NCBI RefSeq assembly: GCF_030012215.1
Contig: NZ_JASCXX010000005.1
Span: 1 to 64,000, forward strand
Source of the DNA: Anaerobaca lacustris
Lineage (GTDB): Bacteria; Planctomycetota; Phycisphaerae; Sedimentisphaerales; Anaerobacaceae
DNA length: 64,000 bases
Reading direction: 5' to 3'
The notes beneath the pieces are model-generated. The model searched no databases. It had not been told where the DNA came from and saw only the letters and a list, made by a program, of their open reading frames with translations. Shown piece after piece: positions 9,848 through 18,855 of this stretch. Within the stretch, counting starts at the first letter, position 1. Each line of letters starts with the position of its first letter. Position numbers and translations under genes: made by a program.

Positions 9848-10699
9848 CTATTGCAGTGCTCCGGCCGGGATGTGAGAGGGATTCGGGCCCGTCGGCGACC
9901 GATGGACCTCCCGGTGCGGTCCGGCCGACTGGTTGATCTGGTAGTAGCGATCCACCACCGCCGCCAGGCGCGACAGGACCTCGCGACCCTCGTCGCTCGC
10001 TTCCAGGCCGACGATCTGCAGGCCCAGACACAGACCCGTGCGATCGGCCGTCGGAAGGACGTTGCGGATCTGGGCACTGAACATCAGGGGCATCTCATAC
10101 GGCATCGGCGTAAAGCGTACACCGACGAACTGCCCTTTTCGGAACTCCGCCTCGCCCACGCCGGTCGGATCGGTCTCCGAGGCCTTCAGCGGAAGGGTCA
10201 ACTGGGCGCCACCGGCCGAGATGTCCATCAGCCCGCCTTCGAAATACTCGTGAGCCGATTGCTTCGACTTGCGCTGGCTCGTGCGATGCCAGAGGACGAC
10301 CTTGACCTTGAGTGATTCGGGCACGTTGACGCGGAAATAGCTTCGTCGCTGCACCACGCCGATGCGGTCGGGCACGGCCAGGACGATGGTCCCGCCGGCC
10401 TCCGGATCGGGTGAAGGCTCCAGCGCAACGACCGTGGTATCGAAGACGAACTTGCCGTAGGCGTGTTTGAAATTCAGTCCCACGGGCTGCTCGACTCGGA
10501 TGTTGACCGGGTGCGGCTTGCCGGAGGAGTGGCAACCTTCCACATACAGCCTGTCGCCGGAAAGCTCCCGCATGAGCACTTTCGCCACGTGCCACTTGTC
10601 CTTGGACAGATACGACATGATCGCCGGCGCGCGTTCGCCGGTCACCGTCTGGAGCACGGACTGGGATTCATGCCCTTCCAGCATGACGATTTCGCTCAT
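9848..10699 (-). CDS. YcgR-like PilZ-domain protein
   Basis: A 283-residue cytoplasmic protein. Residues about 20-125 resemble the N-terminal domain of YcgR (flagellar-brake type). A PilZ domain follows from about residue 128, with the cyclic-di-GMP contacts 'RRSYFRVNV' (R-x-x-x-R) and 'DISAGGAQL' (D-x-S-x-x-G) both intact. It should therefore bind cyclic-di-GMP and act on motility, adhesion or pili; the output is unknown. The C-terminal 35 residues are a poorly ordered tail. It stands alone, convergent with pssA and divergent from the aldo/keto reductase gene. Confidence 0.88.
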   Translation of the reverse strand: MSEIVMLEGHESQSVLQTVTGERAPAIMSYLSKDKWHVAKVLMRELSGDRLYVEGCHSSGKPHPVNIRVEQPVGLNFKHAYGKFVFDTTVVALEPSPDPEAGGTIVLAVPDRIGVVQRRSYFRVNVPESLKVKVVLWHRTSQRKSKQSAHEYFEGGLMDISAGGAQLTLPLKASETDPTGVGEAEFRKGQFVGVRFTPMPYEMPLMFSAQIRNVLPTADRTGLCLGLQIVGLEASDEGREVLSRLAAVVDRYYQINQSAGPHREVHRSPTGPNPSHIPAGALQ

Positions 10700-11073
10700 G
10701 TCGACCTCCCATACCTACATCTGAAGTTGGCGTTCTCCCGGGGGATCGGACGCGACACGCCCCGGCGCAATGCTCCGGGCGGAGTCCCCCGCTAAAACAT
10801 AGATTATAATCGGCCATCGGCAAGACCGGCGTTAGGCGAAATCCCGCCTTCGCTGTGGATCGCGTGCCGGGACGCCGGGGCCGTGCTTTTCGACGCGACG
10901 CGCCAATGCCGCTTCCGATAATCACGAGGTTGGCTGTGTCACGAATGCGATTCCTGGTGGGTCCGTTGCCCTCAGAGCAGCCGAATCGGACAAAAGCAGT
11001 TGAAATCACCCCTGCGGCCGACTATTCTACGGCATGCCGGATCGTCGCCGGCATCACGTTTGGGGAAACCGCT
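10700..11073. other. Divergent intergenic region, no gene recognised
   Basis: It lies between the PilZ gene and the aldo/keto reductase gene. The sequence ATTATAAT at 10803-10810 contains a TATAAT reading on both strands, but no matching -35 box is seen at proper spacing. The reductase frame stays open to 10855 here but lacks family-like sequence. Confidence 0.35.
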
Positions 11074-12027
11074 ATGCAGAAACGAAGACTGGGCGATACC
11101 GAACTGCTATTGACCGCCGTGGGCCTGGGCACCTGGGCGATGGGTGGTCCGTGGGAGTTCGGCTGGGGCCCACAGGACGACGAGGAGGCCGTTGCTGCCA
11201 TCCTGGCGGCGCTCGAGCGCGGCATCAACTGGATCGACACAGCGCCGGTGTATGGTCTGGGCCATTCGGAAGAGTTGGTCGGTCAGGCGCTGAAACAGAC
11301 CCGGCACAAGCCCTATATCGCCACAAAGTGCGGCCTGCTCTGGAACGACCGGCGCCAGAAGGTCCCCTGCCTCGATCCCCAGAGCATCCGTCGCGAATGC
11401 CAAGCCAGTCTCGAACGGCTGGGCATCGAGACCATCGATCTACACCAAATGCACTGGCCCGATCCCGATGAGGGGATTGAAGCGGCCTGGGAAGAGATGG
11501 CCCGCCTCGTGCAAGAGGGCAAGGTCCGCTACATCGGCGTCTCCAACTACAGCGTGGCCCAGCTCGAACGCGTCGGAAGGATCCATCCGCCCGCGTCGCT
11601 GCAGCCGCCGTACAGCATGCTCCACCGCGAGGCCGAGGCCGAACTGCTGCCCTATTGCGCGCAGCACCAAATCGGCATCGTGGCCTACAGCCCCATGCAG
11701 CGCGGGCTGCTCACGGGCCGGTTCAGCCGCGAAAGACTGGCGGCCCTGGCGCCGGACGACCATCGCAGACGCCATCCGGACTTCCAGGAGCCCCGGTTCA
11801 GCGCGACGCTCGAACTGGTCGAGCGCCTGACACAGATCGCCCAACGCAGCGGACACACCTGCGCCCAGTTAGCGGTCAGTTGGGTCCTGCGGCGCAAGGA
11901 AGTCACCGCCGCCATCGTCGGGGCCCGCCGGCCCGATCAGATCGACGAGACCGCGCAGGCCGCCGATTGGAATCTCAGTGACGACGACATCGAAGAGATC
12001 GAAAGACTTCTTGCGGAAAGACTATAG
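11074..12027 (+). CDS. Aldo/keto reductase
   Basis: A 317-residue NAD(P)H-dependent oxidoreductase with the TIM-barrel order of the family. Visible residues include Asp and Tyr in 'NWIDTAPVYGLGHSEELV', Lys in 'IATKCGLLW', and the His region in 'DLHQMHWPDPDE'. The cofactor end shows 'SWVLRRKEVTAAIVGARRPDQ'. The start at 11074 ('MQKRRLGDTELLLTAVGLG') matches family N-termini. The substrate cannot be told; such enzymes act on sugar aldehydes or small ketones. It is first of a forward run with purB, 42 bases downstream. Its TAG stop lies inside a repeat (12022-12052). Confidence 0.9.
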   Translation: MQKRRLGDTELLLTAVGLGTWAMGGPWEFGWGPQDDEEAVAAILAALERGINWIDTAPVYGLGHSEELVGQALKQTRHKPYIATKCGLLWNDRRQKVPCLDPQSIRRECQASLERLGIETIDLHQMHWPDPDEGIEAAWEEMARLVQEGKVRYIGVSNYSVAQLERVGRIHPPASLQPPYSMLHREAEAELLPYCAQHQIGIVAYSPMQRGLLTGRFSRERLAALAPDDHRRRHPDFQEPRFSATLELVERLTQIAQRSGHTCAQLAVSWVLRRKEVTAAIVGARRPDQIDETAQAADWNLSDDDIEEIERLLAERL

Positions 12028-12052
12028 GTCCTGTAGGACCGATAGGACCTAT
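12022..12052 (+). repeat. 10-bp-period GGACC/GGTCC repeat, copy 1
   Basis: An interrupted repeat of TAGG(T/A)CC units with about 10-base spacing and a 9-bp inverted end (ATAGGTCCT with AGGACCTAT). It begins over the stop codon of the aldo/keto reductase gene and shares GACCGATAGGACCTA with the copy at 15845-15874. Confidence 0.7.
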
Positions 12053-12069
12053 GATTCAGGAAGAGAGAA

Positions 12070-13503
12070 ATGGCAAAGAACAAAGAGCTGTACACCAGTC
12101 CCCTGGTTGAGCGGAACGCCTCGCCCGAGATGGCGGCCCTCTTCGGGGCGCAGAAGAAGTTCAGCACGTGGCGACGGCTTTGGCTCGAACTGGCCAGGGC
12201 CCAGAAGAGGCTCGGGCTGGACATCAAGAAGAGCCAGATCGATCAGATGGCCCGCCACCTCGACGACATCGACTTCGTGAAGGCGGCGCGGTATGAGAAG
12301 GAGCTGCGTCACGATGTGATGGCGCACATCCGCACGTTCGGCGACGCCGCCCCGAAGGCCGCGCCGATCATCCACCTCGGCGCTACCAGTTGCTATGTCG
12401 GTGACAACACCGATCTGATCATCATGCGAGAAGCCCTGCACATGGTCGCGGGCAAGCTGGCGTCGGTGATCGACTTACTCGGCGAGTTCGCCGCAAAGCA
12501 CCGGGCGATGGCCACGCTGGGATTCACGCACTATCAGCCGGCCCAGTTGACCACGGTCGGCAAGCGCGCAACGCTGTGGTGCCAGGAGTTTGCGATGGAC
12601 CTCCAGGAGATCGAGTACCGCATCGCGAACCTGCCGTTTCGGGGTGTCAAGGGCACGACCGGGACACAGGCCTCGTTCCTGGCGCTGTTCGACGGCCGGC
12701 ACACCAAGGTCAAGCAGCTCGACAAGGACGTCGCCGCCGCATTCGGTTTCACGAGGCTCTGCCCCGTCACCGGCCAGACGTACTCGCGCAAGATCGACAC
12801 CCTCGTGGTCAACGCCCTGGCCTCGATCGCGCAGTCGGCGCACAAGGTCTGCAACGACGTTCGCCTGCTGGCGAATCTCAAGGAGATGGAGGAGCCGTTC
12901 GAGAAATCGCAGGTCGGTTCGTCGGCGATGGCCTACAAACGCAACCCCATGCGGTGCGAGCGCGTGACCTCGCTGAGCCGGCTCGTGCTGAGCCTGGCGA
13001 CCAGCCCCGCCATGACGGCCGCGGAGCAGTGGTTCGAGCGGACGCTCGACGACTCGGCCAACCGCCGCGTGGTGCTGCCCGAGGCGTTCCTGGCCGTCGA
13101 CGGCATCCTCCGCATTCTGATCAACGTCTTCGACGGACTCGTCGTGTACCCGAAAGTGATCGAGGCCCACGTCGAGGCCGAGCTGCCGTTCATGGCCACC
13201 GAGAACCTTCTCATGGCGGCCGTCAAGGCCGGCGGCGACCGGCAGGAGCTGCACGAGAAGATTCGCCTGCACTCGCAGGCCGCTGCCGCCCAGGTCAAGA
13301 CATTCGGCAAACCCAACGACCTGATCGGCCGGCTGCGGGCCGACGTCGCCTTCGCCAAGATCGACTTCGCGAAGGTGCTCGACCCCCAGGCCTACGTCGG
13401 ACGCGCGCCCCAGCAGGTGGACGAATTCATCAAGGCCGTCGTGGCCCCCGTCCGCAAGCGATACAGCAAGCACCTCAACCGGCGAGTTGAACTCAACGTC
13501 TAA
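12070..13503 (+). CDS. purB: Adenylosuccinate lyase
   Basis: Catalyses two fumarate-releasing steps of purine synthesis, SAICAR to AICAR and adenylosuccinate to AMP. The 477-residue length fits the longer purB type. The fumarase/aspartase superfamily signature with the catalytic Ser loop is '[16 protein letters not shown]'. Other matches are '[14 protein letters not shown]' and '[18 protein letters not shown]' with its catalytic His. It is followed after 14 bases by pyrE, so purine and pyrimidine genes share a likely transcript. An AGGAAGAGAG stretch before the ATG is a weak ribosome site. Confidence 0.96.
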   Translation: MAKNKELYTSPLVERNASPEMAALFGAQKKFSTWRRLWLELARAQKRLGLDIKKSQIDQMARHLDDIDFVKAARYEKELRHDVMAHIRTFGDAAPKAAPIIHLGATSCYVGDNTDLIIMREALHMVAGKLASVIDLLGEFAAKHRAMATLGFTHYQPAQLTTVGKRATLWCQEFAMDLQEIEYRIANLPFRGVKGTTGTQASFLALFDGRHTKVKQLDKDVAAAFGFTRLCPVTGQTYSRKIDTLVVNALASIAQSAHKVCNDVRLLANLKEMEEPFEKSQVGSSAMAYKRNPMRCERVTSLSRLVLSLATSPAMTAAEQWFERTLDDSANRRVVLPEAFLAVDGILRILINVFDGLVVYPKVIEAHVEAELPFMATENLLMAAVKAGGDRQELHEKIRLHSQAAAAQVKTFGKPNDLIGRLRADVAFAKIDFAKVLDPQAYVGRAPQQVDEFIKAVVAPVRKRYSKHLNRRVELNV

Positions 13504-13517
13504 GGAGATCGTTCCCC

Positions 13518-14042
13518 GTGACCAGGAAAGAACTGATTCAGCGGATCAAAGAGACCGCGTATCTCGAAGGCGACTTCACGCTGCGCAGCGGCAAGAAGAG
13601 CAAGTACTATCTCGACAAGTACCTGTTCGAGACCTGCCCGGACATCCTCAAGGCCCTCGGCGCCGAGTTCGCCAAGCACATGACCGACGACGTGACGCTG
13701 ATCGCCGGCGCCGAGCTCGGCGGCGTGGCCCTGGCGGCCGCGACCGCGATGGAGACCGGCAAGAACTGGGTCATCATCCGCAACAGCAAGAAGGGCTATG
13801 GCACCGGCAAGATGGTCGAGGGCGTCCTGAAGGCCGGCGACGTTGTGCTGCTGGTCGAAGACATCGCCACCACCGGCGGCCAGGTCCTCGAAGCGGCTAA
13901 GGTCATCGCCGAGGCCGGCGCGACCGTCAAGAAGATCGTCTGCGTCATCGACCGCCGCCAGGGCGCCGAAGAGAACATCACCGCCGCCGGCCACGTCTTC
14001 GAGTCCATCCTGACCAAAACCGACCTGGGAATCACCGACTGA
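13518..14042 (+). CDS. pyrE: Orotate phosphoribosyltransferase
   Basis: Adds ribose-5-phosphate from PRPP to orotate, giving OMP in pyrimidine synthesis. It has 174 residues. The N-terminal substrate strand is 'GDFTLRSGKKSKYYLDKY' and the PRPP-binding motif is 'VVLLVEDIATTGGQVLEA'. The start is GTG at 13518. Its ribosome site TAAGGAG (13501-13507) overlaps the purB stop, indicating coupling. It is shorter at the C-terminus than the 210-residue E. coli enzyme, as in many other bacteria. Confidence 0.94.
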   Translation: MTRKELIQRIKETAYLEGDFTLRSGKKSKYYLDKYLFETCPDILKALGAEFAKHMTDDVTLIAGAELGGVALAAATAMETGKNWVIIRNSKKGYGTGKMVEGVLKAGDVVLLVEDIATTGGQVLEAAKVIAEAGATVKKIVCVIDRRQGAEENITAAGHVFESILTKTDLGITD

Positions 14043-14065
14043 CGACTGATAATGGGACACATGGA

Positions 14066-15160
14066 ATGATCATTGGCGTACCGAAAGAGATCAAGAAGGA
14101 CGAGTACCGCGTGGCATTGCTGCCGGTAGGAGCCAATCTGTTGACCAGCGACGGCCACACGGTACTGTTCGAACGAGGGGCCGCGCTGGGCAGCGGCTTC
14201 GACGATGAGACCTATGCCGAGGTCGGCGCCGAGATTGTGGAGTCGGCCGAGGAAATCTACCGGCGCGCCGATCTGGTCGCCAAAGTCAAGGAGCCCCAGC
14301 CGTCGGAAATCGAGCAGCTTCGACCGGACCAGACGCTGTTCTGCTATTTCCACTTCGCCGCCTCGCGACCTCTGACGGTTGGGTGCCTCAAGTCCGGCAG
14401 CACCGCGGTCGCCTATGAGACGCTGGCCGATCCGCGCGGCCGGCTTCCCCTGTTGACACCCATGAGCGAAATCGCCGGACGCATGTCGATCCAGGAAGGC
14501 GCCAAGTGCCTGGAGCGGCCCATGATGGGGCGGGGCCTTCTGCTGGGCGGGGTCCCCGGCGTGGCGCCCGGCGAGGTCCTGGTTCTGGGGGGCGGTGTCG
14601 TCGGGACTCATGCCGCGCGAATGGCCGCGGGGCTGGCGGCGCATGTGACGATCATGGACATCAATCTCGACCGGCTCCGCTATCTCCACGAAGTCATGCC
14701 CGCCAACGTCACGACGATCTATTGCGATCCGCATACGGTCGAAGAGTACGCCATGGAGGCCGACCTGGTCATTGGCGCGGTCCTGATCCCGGGCGATCGC
14801 GCACCCCGTCTGATCAGCCGCGCACTCGTATCCAGGATGAAGCCGGGCAGCGTCATCGTCGACGTCTCCATCGACCAGGGCGGGTGCGCCGAAACGTCCA
14901 GACCCACTACACACAGCGACCCGATCTACCTCGTCGACGGCGTCGTGCACTATGCGGTGGCCAATATCCCCGGCGCCGTCAGCCGCACTTCGAGCGTCGC
15001 CTTGTGCAATGCCACGCTGCCCTACCTGCGGGAGCTGGCCTCCAAGGGCGTCGACGCGTTCGCTGCAACCGACGCCGGACACGCCGCCGCCATCAACATG
15101 CGCAACTTCCGCCTCACCAACGCCGCTGTAGCCCACGCCTTCCCCGACCTGCCCACCTGA
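14066..15160 (+). CDS. ald: Alanine dehydrogenase
   Basis: NAD-dependent reversible deamination of L-alanine to pyruvate and ammonia. It has 364 residues, close to the usual 370. The signature N-terminus is '[20 protein letters not shown]'. The pyruvate-contact Lys lies in 'VAKVKEP' and the catalytic His in 'FCYFHFAAS'. The Rossmann loop is '[19 protein letters not shown]'. It lies 23 bases after pyrE, last in the forward run, and is convergent with coaB, whose end is 32 bases away. Confidence 0.96.
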   Translation: MIIGVPKEIKKDEYRVALLPVGANLLTSDGHTVLFERGAALGSGFDDETYAEVGAEIVESAEEIYRRADLVAKVKEPQPSEIEQLRPDQTLFCYFHFAASRPLTVGCLKSGSTAVAYETLADPRGRLPLLTPMSEIAGRMSIQEGAKCLERPMMGRGLLLGGVPGVAPGEVLVLGGGVVGTHAARMAAGLAAHVTIMDINLDRLRYLHEVMPANVTTIYCDPHTVEEYAMEADLVIGAVLIPGDRAPRLISRALVSRMKPGSVIVDVSIDQGGCAETSRPTTHSDPIYLVDGVVHYAVANIPGAVSRTSSVALCNATLPYLRELASKGVDAFAATDAGHAAAINMRNFRLTNAAVAHAFPDLPT

Positions 15161-15192
15161 CGAAATCAGCGCCGGGCAGTTGATTGTGCGGG

Positions 15193-15825
15193 TCATTGCT
15201 GGCGGAAAAGTCTCTCGATTTCTCGGATAATGCGCCTGCTACTGGCAGTCTTATGTGATTTGCTGATCTCGATCCAATCGGAATCGACGGGTTTGATATG
15301 AAGAATTGAGGCTGGGGCGTTGATGGCGGCTGGGGTGTTGGCGACGATCATGTCGAGGCGCTTGTCGCGCATCTTGCGCGCGGCGTTGTCGCGCAGGTGG
15401 CGGTCCTCGAGGGCGAAGCCGACGACGACCTGCGAGGCGCTCTTATGCCGTCCGGCCCAGCGGAGGATGTCGGGCGTGGGTTTGAGCCGTAGGGTGGGCC
15501 TTGGCCCACCGTCCTTCTTGATCTTGGTCTTCGACGGCCTGGCCGGGGTAAAATCGGCGACAGCCGCCGCCATAATCAAGCAGTCGCACGGGGCGAAGTG
15601 CTCCTTGACCGCCGCGAACATCTCGGCCGCACTTTCGACGGCGACGAGCTTCGCGCCGGCCGGCGGTTTCAGCGCCGTCGGCGCCGAGATCAGCGTCACC
15701 TCATGGCCCGCCTTCAGCGCCGCGGCCGCCAGGGCATAGCCCATCCTTCCGCTGCTGGCGTTGGAGATGAAGCGGACCGGGTCGATGTACTCGCGGGTGC
15801 CGCCGGCTGTGATGAGAAAACGCAT
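15193..15825 (-). CDS. coaB: Phosphopantothenate-cysteine ligase (stand-alone CoaB)
   Basis: Joins cysteine to phosphopantothenate, the second step to coenzyme A. It has 210 residues and matches the C-terminal half of the usual bacterial CoaBC fusion. The nucleotide-binding start is 'FLITAGGTREYIDPVRF', followed by 'ISNASSGRMGYALA', the acidic 'MAAAVADFTPA', and the active-site loop around 'KIKKDGG'. Here it is a separate frame, 45 bases downstream of coaC on the same strand, with a 10-bp-period repeat in the gap. The separation is by a stop codon plus spacer, so it is a true split and not a frameshift. Confidence 0.93.
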   Translation of the reverse strand: MRFLITAGGTREYIDPVRFISNASSGRMGYALAAAALKAGHEVTLISAPTALKPPAGAKLVAVESAAEMFAAVKEHFAPCDCLIMAAAVADFTPARPSKTKIKKDGGPRPTLRLKPTPDILRWAGRHKSASQVVVGFALEDRHLRDNAARKMRDKRLDMIVANTPAAINAPASILHIKPVDSDWIEISKSHKTASSRRIIREIERLFRQQ

Positions 15826-15844
15826 GGGCGATTCTCGGTCATTC

Positions 15845-15874
15845 GATAGGACCTATGGGACCGATAGGACCTAC
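15845..15874. repeat. 10-bp-period GGACC/GGTCC repeat, copy 2
   Basis: Three GGACC units at about 10-base spacing (GATAGGACCTAT, GGGACCGATAGGACC). It overlaps the coaC stop codon and fills most of the coaC-coaB gap. It is related to the copy at 12022-12052, which also overlaps a TAG stop. Confidence 0.7.
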
Positions 15875-16425
15875 TGATTGTTGTCGGTCAGGGCCTCGAT
15901 GGCCGCGATGATCTCGCTCGGCTCCGCCATTCTCCCGGCGCCTTCGGTACCGCAGGCCAGGCGTCCCGTGGCGGGACCGACCATTCGAAAACCCAACTTC
16001 GTCAGCGTTGCGACGTTGGCCTGAACGATGGGGTTGGCCCACATCCGGCTGTTCATCGCCGGAGCGAACAGCATCGGCGTGCCCCAGCAGGCACACAGGG
16101 TCACACTGAGCAGGTCGTCGCAGATCCCGTGGGCGACCTTGCCGAGGATATTGGCCGTCGCCGGCGCCACGACCACGAGGTCGGCCCAGTCGGCCAGGGC
16201 GATGTGGGCGCTGCTGTGCTTCTCGGCGGCGCTCCAGAGAGTGGTGAACACCGGCGCACGTGTCACCGCCTCGAAGCTCTTGGGCCCCACGAACCGGCAG
16301 GCCCCCTCGGTCATCACCGTCCGCACGGCGGCACCGGACGCCGTCAGCTTGCTCGCCAGGTCCACCGCCTTGTAGGCGGCGACGCCCCCGGTGACCCCCA
16401 GCAGGATGTTGCGCGTCTCGACCAT
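15871..16425 (-). CDS. coaC: Phosphopantothenoylcysteine decarboxylase (stand-alone CoaC)
   Basis: A 184-residue flavoprotein that decarboxylates phosphopantothenoylcysteine to phosphopantetheine. The FMN-binding start is 'NILLGVTGGVAAYKAVDLA'. The active-site His is in 'HSSAHIALADWADL', the strand 'VVAPATANILGKVAHGICDD' follows, and the substrate loop is 'FAPAMNSRMWANP'. The family Cys is in 'RLACGTEGAGRM'. It precedes coaB and follows rpoZ, the order gmk-rpoZ-coaBC found in many bacteria, but without fusion. Its TAG stop lies within a repeat. Confidence 0.94.
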   Translation of the reverse strand: MVETRNILLGVTGGVAAYKAVDLASKLTASGAAVRTVMTEGACRFVGPKSFEAVTRAPVFTTLWSAAEKHSSAHIALADWADLVVVAPATANILGKVAHGICDDLLSVTLCACWGTPMLFAPAMNSRMWANPIVQANVATLTKLGFRMVGPATGRLACGTEGAGRMAEPSEIIAAIEALTDNNQ

Positions 16426-16464
16426 AGAAATGTGATGACCGGCCAGGCCGGACCCCGAAAAGGC

Positions 16465-16713
16465 CTACAACTTCAGCCTCCACAAATCGGCTTCGCCGCC
16501 CTTGCCCATGCCCGAGGTCCCCTCGATGGTGATCTTGTCCTGCAGGATCTCCTGGGCCACAATCTCCAGCAGGGTCAGCCCCGACGAGTCTTCGATCAGG
16601 GGTCGCGAGCCCTGGAGCAACTCGGCCATTCGCTTCTGCACGAGGGCGGCCAGTTTGAATCGCCCTCCGACCTTGTTCACGACTTCAGCACTCTTGAGTT
16701 CGTCCAGCATCAC
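16465..16713 (-). CDS. rpoZ: RNA polymerase omega subunit
   Basis: A small (82-residue) protein assisting assembly of RNA polymerase on the beta-prime subunit. The identification rests on weak sequence similarity to omega ('VVNKVGGRFKLAALVQKRMAELLQGSRP') and on position between gmk and coaBC, its conserved place. The GTG start at 16713 overlaps the gmk stop (16710-16712); an ATG directly follows as the second codon. The C-terminal 35 residues ('LEIVAQEILQDKITIE') are not typical of E. coli omega. Confidence 0.8.
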   Translation of the reverse strand: MMLDELKSAEVVNKVGGRFKLAALVQKRMAELLQGSRPLIEDSSGLTLLEIVAQEILQDKITIEGTSGMGKGGEADLWRLKL

Positions 16714-17366
16714 TGTTCTCCAGCGGAGCCGCCGCGTCCACTCGGTGACGGCGTGCCATCGAGGGCGCGCTCGATGATCTGCACCACCTCATCGACGGCG
16801 TGCTCCAGGTTTTCGTTGATGACCATGTTGTTGTAGTGTTCCCAGGCCGAGGCGATCTCGGCGCTGGCCTTGTCGAGGCGTCTCTGGATGACCTCGGCAC
16901 TGTCGCGGCCCCGTCGCCCAATGCGATCGGCCAGTACTTTCTCGTCCGGCGGCAGGATGAAGATCATCACCGCATCGGGATAGACGGCCTTGGCCTGCCG
17001 GCCCCCCTGCACGTCGATCTCGAGAATGACGCTCTGCCCGGTCTGGAGCACCTCATCCACCTTGTCCTTCGGCGTGCCGTAGAAGTTTCCGAACACATCG
17101 GCATATTCGAGGAGCAGCCCCCGGTTGATCCGCTCGCGAAACTCCTGCTCGGAGACGAACCAGTAGTCTTTGCCGTTCCGCTCGCCCGGTCCCTGGGGAC
17201 GGGTCGTCAGCGAAACACTCAGATGCACGTTCTTCAGCCGACGCAGCGCTTCGCGACAGATGGTGCTCTTTCCCACGCCGGATGGACCGCTGATGACGAT
17301 CACCTTACCGCGACGGTTGGTCTGGAGATTTGCGCTGGCTGTCATGTTCCCAATCCGATACGCCAC
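16710..17366 (-). CDS. gmk: Guanylate kinase
   Basis: Phosphorylates GMP to GDP with ATP. It has 218 residues. The P-loop is 'VIVISGPSGVGKSTICREA', and the GMP-binding region includes 'SLTTRPQGPGERNGKDYWFV' and 'LLLEYADVFGNFYGTPK'. The lid region shows 'RIGRRGRDSAEVIQRRL'. The first 17 residues before 'RRGKVIVI' are extra; an inner ATG at residue 8 is a possible start. It overlaps rpoZ by 4 bases and lies 52 bases after yicC, in the same operon. Confidence 0.96.
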   Translation of the reverse strand: MAYRIGNMTASANLQTNRRGKVIVISGPSGVGKSTICREALRRLKNVHLSVSLTTRPQGPGERNGKDYWFVSEQEFRERINRGLLLEYADVFGNFYGTPKDKVDEVLQTGQSVILEIDVQGGRQAKAVYPDAVMIFILPPDEKVLADRIGRRGRDSAEVIQRRLDKASAEIASAWEHYNNMVINENLEHAVDEVVQIIERALDGTPSPSGRGGSAGEQ

Positions 17367-17418
17367 GACCGACCGGAAAGCCGCTTCGACCTTCGAGGCT
17401 TCCCGGACGGATCGCTTG

Positions 17419-18303
17419 TCATTCCACGTTCTGGATCTGCTCTTTCAATCTCTCGATCAGACATTTCATATCGACCACGCGACGGACGATCTCCGCGTCG
17501 GCCGCCTTGCTCGCCACCGTGTTGGCCTCCCGAAGCATCTCCTGGCTCAGGAAATCCAGCCGGCGGCCCGCCTGGCCTTCCGTCTCACAGATCTGCCCGA
17601 ACTGCTGCAGGTGCGCGTCCAGCCGGGCGATCTCCTCCGAGATGTCCGACCGATCGGCGAGAATCGCCACCTCGCGAGACAGCGTTTCCTCGTCCAGTTT
17701 CAGCTTCGCCTCGGCCAGCAGTCCGTCCACCCGCTTTCGCAGCCGCTTGGCGTACTCCTTGATGAGGCCGTCACATTTCTGGCGTATGCACTCCAACTCC
17801 CGCGCCATCGCCTGGCAATGGCCTTTCAGGTCGGCTTCGAGGAATCGCCCTTCCGCCTCTCGCATCTGCTGGAGCCTGCCGATCGCCTCGCTGGTGATCG
17901 CCAGCACCACGTCCCGAATCTTCTGACTCTCCCGCTCGTCGGGCAGCACCGGATGCACGACGCCGGGAAGGTCCAGGAGGCTGGCCAGATCGATGGTCCC
18001 GCCGACGCCGACGGACGAGCCGACGGCGTTGAGCCGCTCGACGACGGACCGCAGTGCGACCTCATCGATCTCGAACAGGGCGCTGGCCGCGACTCCTTTG
18101 AGTCGAACCACGCAGTTGATCGTCCCCCTGGACAGGTTCTTGCGCAACAGCTTGTCGATGTCGTCTTCAAGAAACGCGACGGCTTCGGGCAGCTTGATGA
18201 TGGTCTTGAGGTAGCGATTGTTCACCGCCTTGATCTCGACGGCATAGCAGACACCGTCGAGCTGGCCATCGGCGCCACCATATCCGGTCATGCTGATGAG
18301 CAT
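17419..18303 (-). CDS. yicC: YicC-family endoribonuclease
   Basis: A 294-residue protein of the YicC family (YicC-like N-terminal plus DUF1732 C-terminal domain), known as an endoribonuclease acting on small RNA or mRNA. The conserved N-terminus is 'MLISMTGYGGADGQ' and the next conserved region is 'VEIKAVNNRYLKTIIKLPE'. The C-terminal conserved block is 'EEIARLDAHLQQF' to 'LDFLSQEMLREANTVASKA'. It stands before gmk, a very common neighbour. An operon with secG upstream is likely, with a 94-base gap. Confidence 0.93.
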   Translation of the reverse strand: MLISMTGYGGADGQLDGVCYAVEIKAVNNRYLKTIIKLPEAVAFLEDDIDKLLRKNLSRGTINCVVRLKGVAASALFEIDEVALRSVVERLNAVGSSVGVGGTIDLASLLDLPGVVHPVLPDERESQKIRDVVLAITSEAIGRLQQMREAEGRFLEADLKGHCQAMARELECIRQKCDGLIKEYAKRLRKRVDGLLAEAKLKLDEETLSREVAILADRSDISEEIARLDAHLQQFGQICETEGQAGRRLDFLSQEMLREANTVASKAADAEIVRRVVDMKCLIERLKEQIQNVE

Positions 18304-18397
18304 ATTTTCTTGCCTTCAAAAACGCAGAACGTCTCTGCGCTGGACCGGGGCCCCCCGGCACGCCCCCACCGACCTTTGTGGGAATTCCGCCCCGTGG

Positions 18398-18790
18398 CTA
18401 CGGGTTCGATCCGCCTGCCTCTTCGCCCAGGTCGGGCTCCGCTTGCGGGGCCGGCTCACTGACGGCCGGTGTCGGGCTTTCGGGCATCGTCTGCGGTGCG
18501 GTCGTCGTCTCCGAGCTGTAGTCACTGATCGTGGGCCGATAGAACTTGTTCATCACCACGGCCAGTGTCAGGAAAACCGCCACCAGGATGATGGTCACCC
18601 ATGTCAGGAAGTCGCCCGTCTTCGAGCCCAGAAGACCACCGGCCATGCCGCCGCCAAACGCCCCCGACAGTCCCCCGCCGCGACCTTTCTGGACCAGGAT
18701 CACCAGGACCAGCACGATCGAAACGAGGACGAACAGCACGGCGACCAGCTTCATCAGAATGCCAACTGCCAGAATCGGTACAACAGTCAT
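18398..18790 (-). CDS. secG: Preprotein translocase subunit SecG
   Basis: A 130-residue inner-membrane protein that helps the SecYEG channel. It has two membrane helices ('LVAVLFVLVSIVLVLVILV' and 'TWVTIILVAVFLTLAVVM') joined by the conserved loop 'QKGRGGGLSGAFGGG'. The loop continues into 'AGGLLGSKTGDFL', and the tail is Pro/Ser/Thr-rich. I chose the ATG at 18790; the frame is open to 18814 with another ATG, and neither has a strong ribosome site. The gene lies between tpiA and yicC; the tpi-secG pairing is common. Confidence 0.92.
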   Translation of the reverse strand: MTVVPILAVGILMKLVAVLFVLVSIVLVLVILVQKGRGGGLSGAFGGGMAGGLLGSKTGDFLTWVTIILVAVFLTLAVVMNKFYRPTISDYSSETTTAPQTMPESPTPAVSEPAPQAEPDLGEEAGGSNP

Positions 18791-18855
18791 GTTGGTGCCC
18801 CAAACACACATCATTCAATTGGATCTCGGTCACGCGGCGGCCCAACGGCGGTCCG

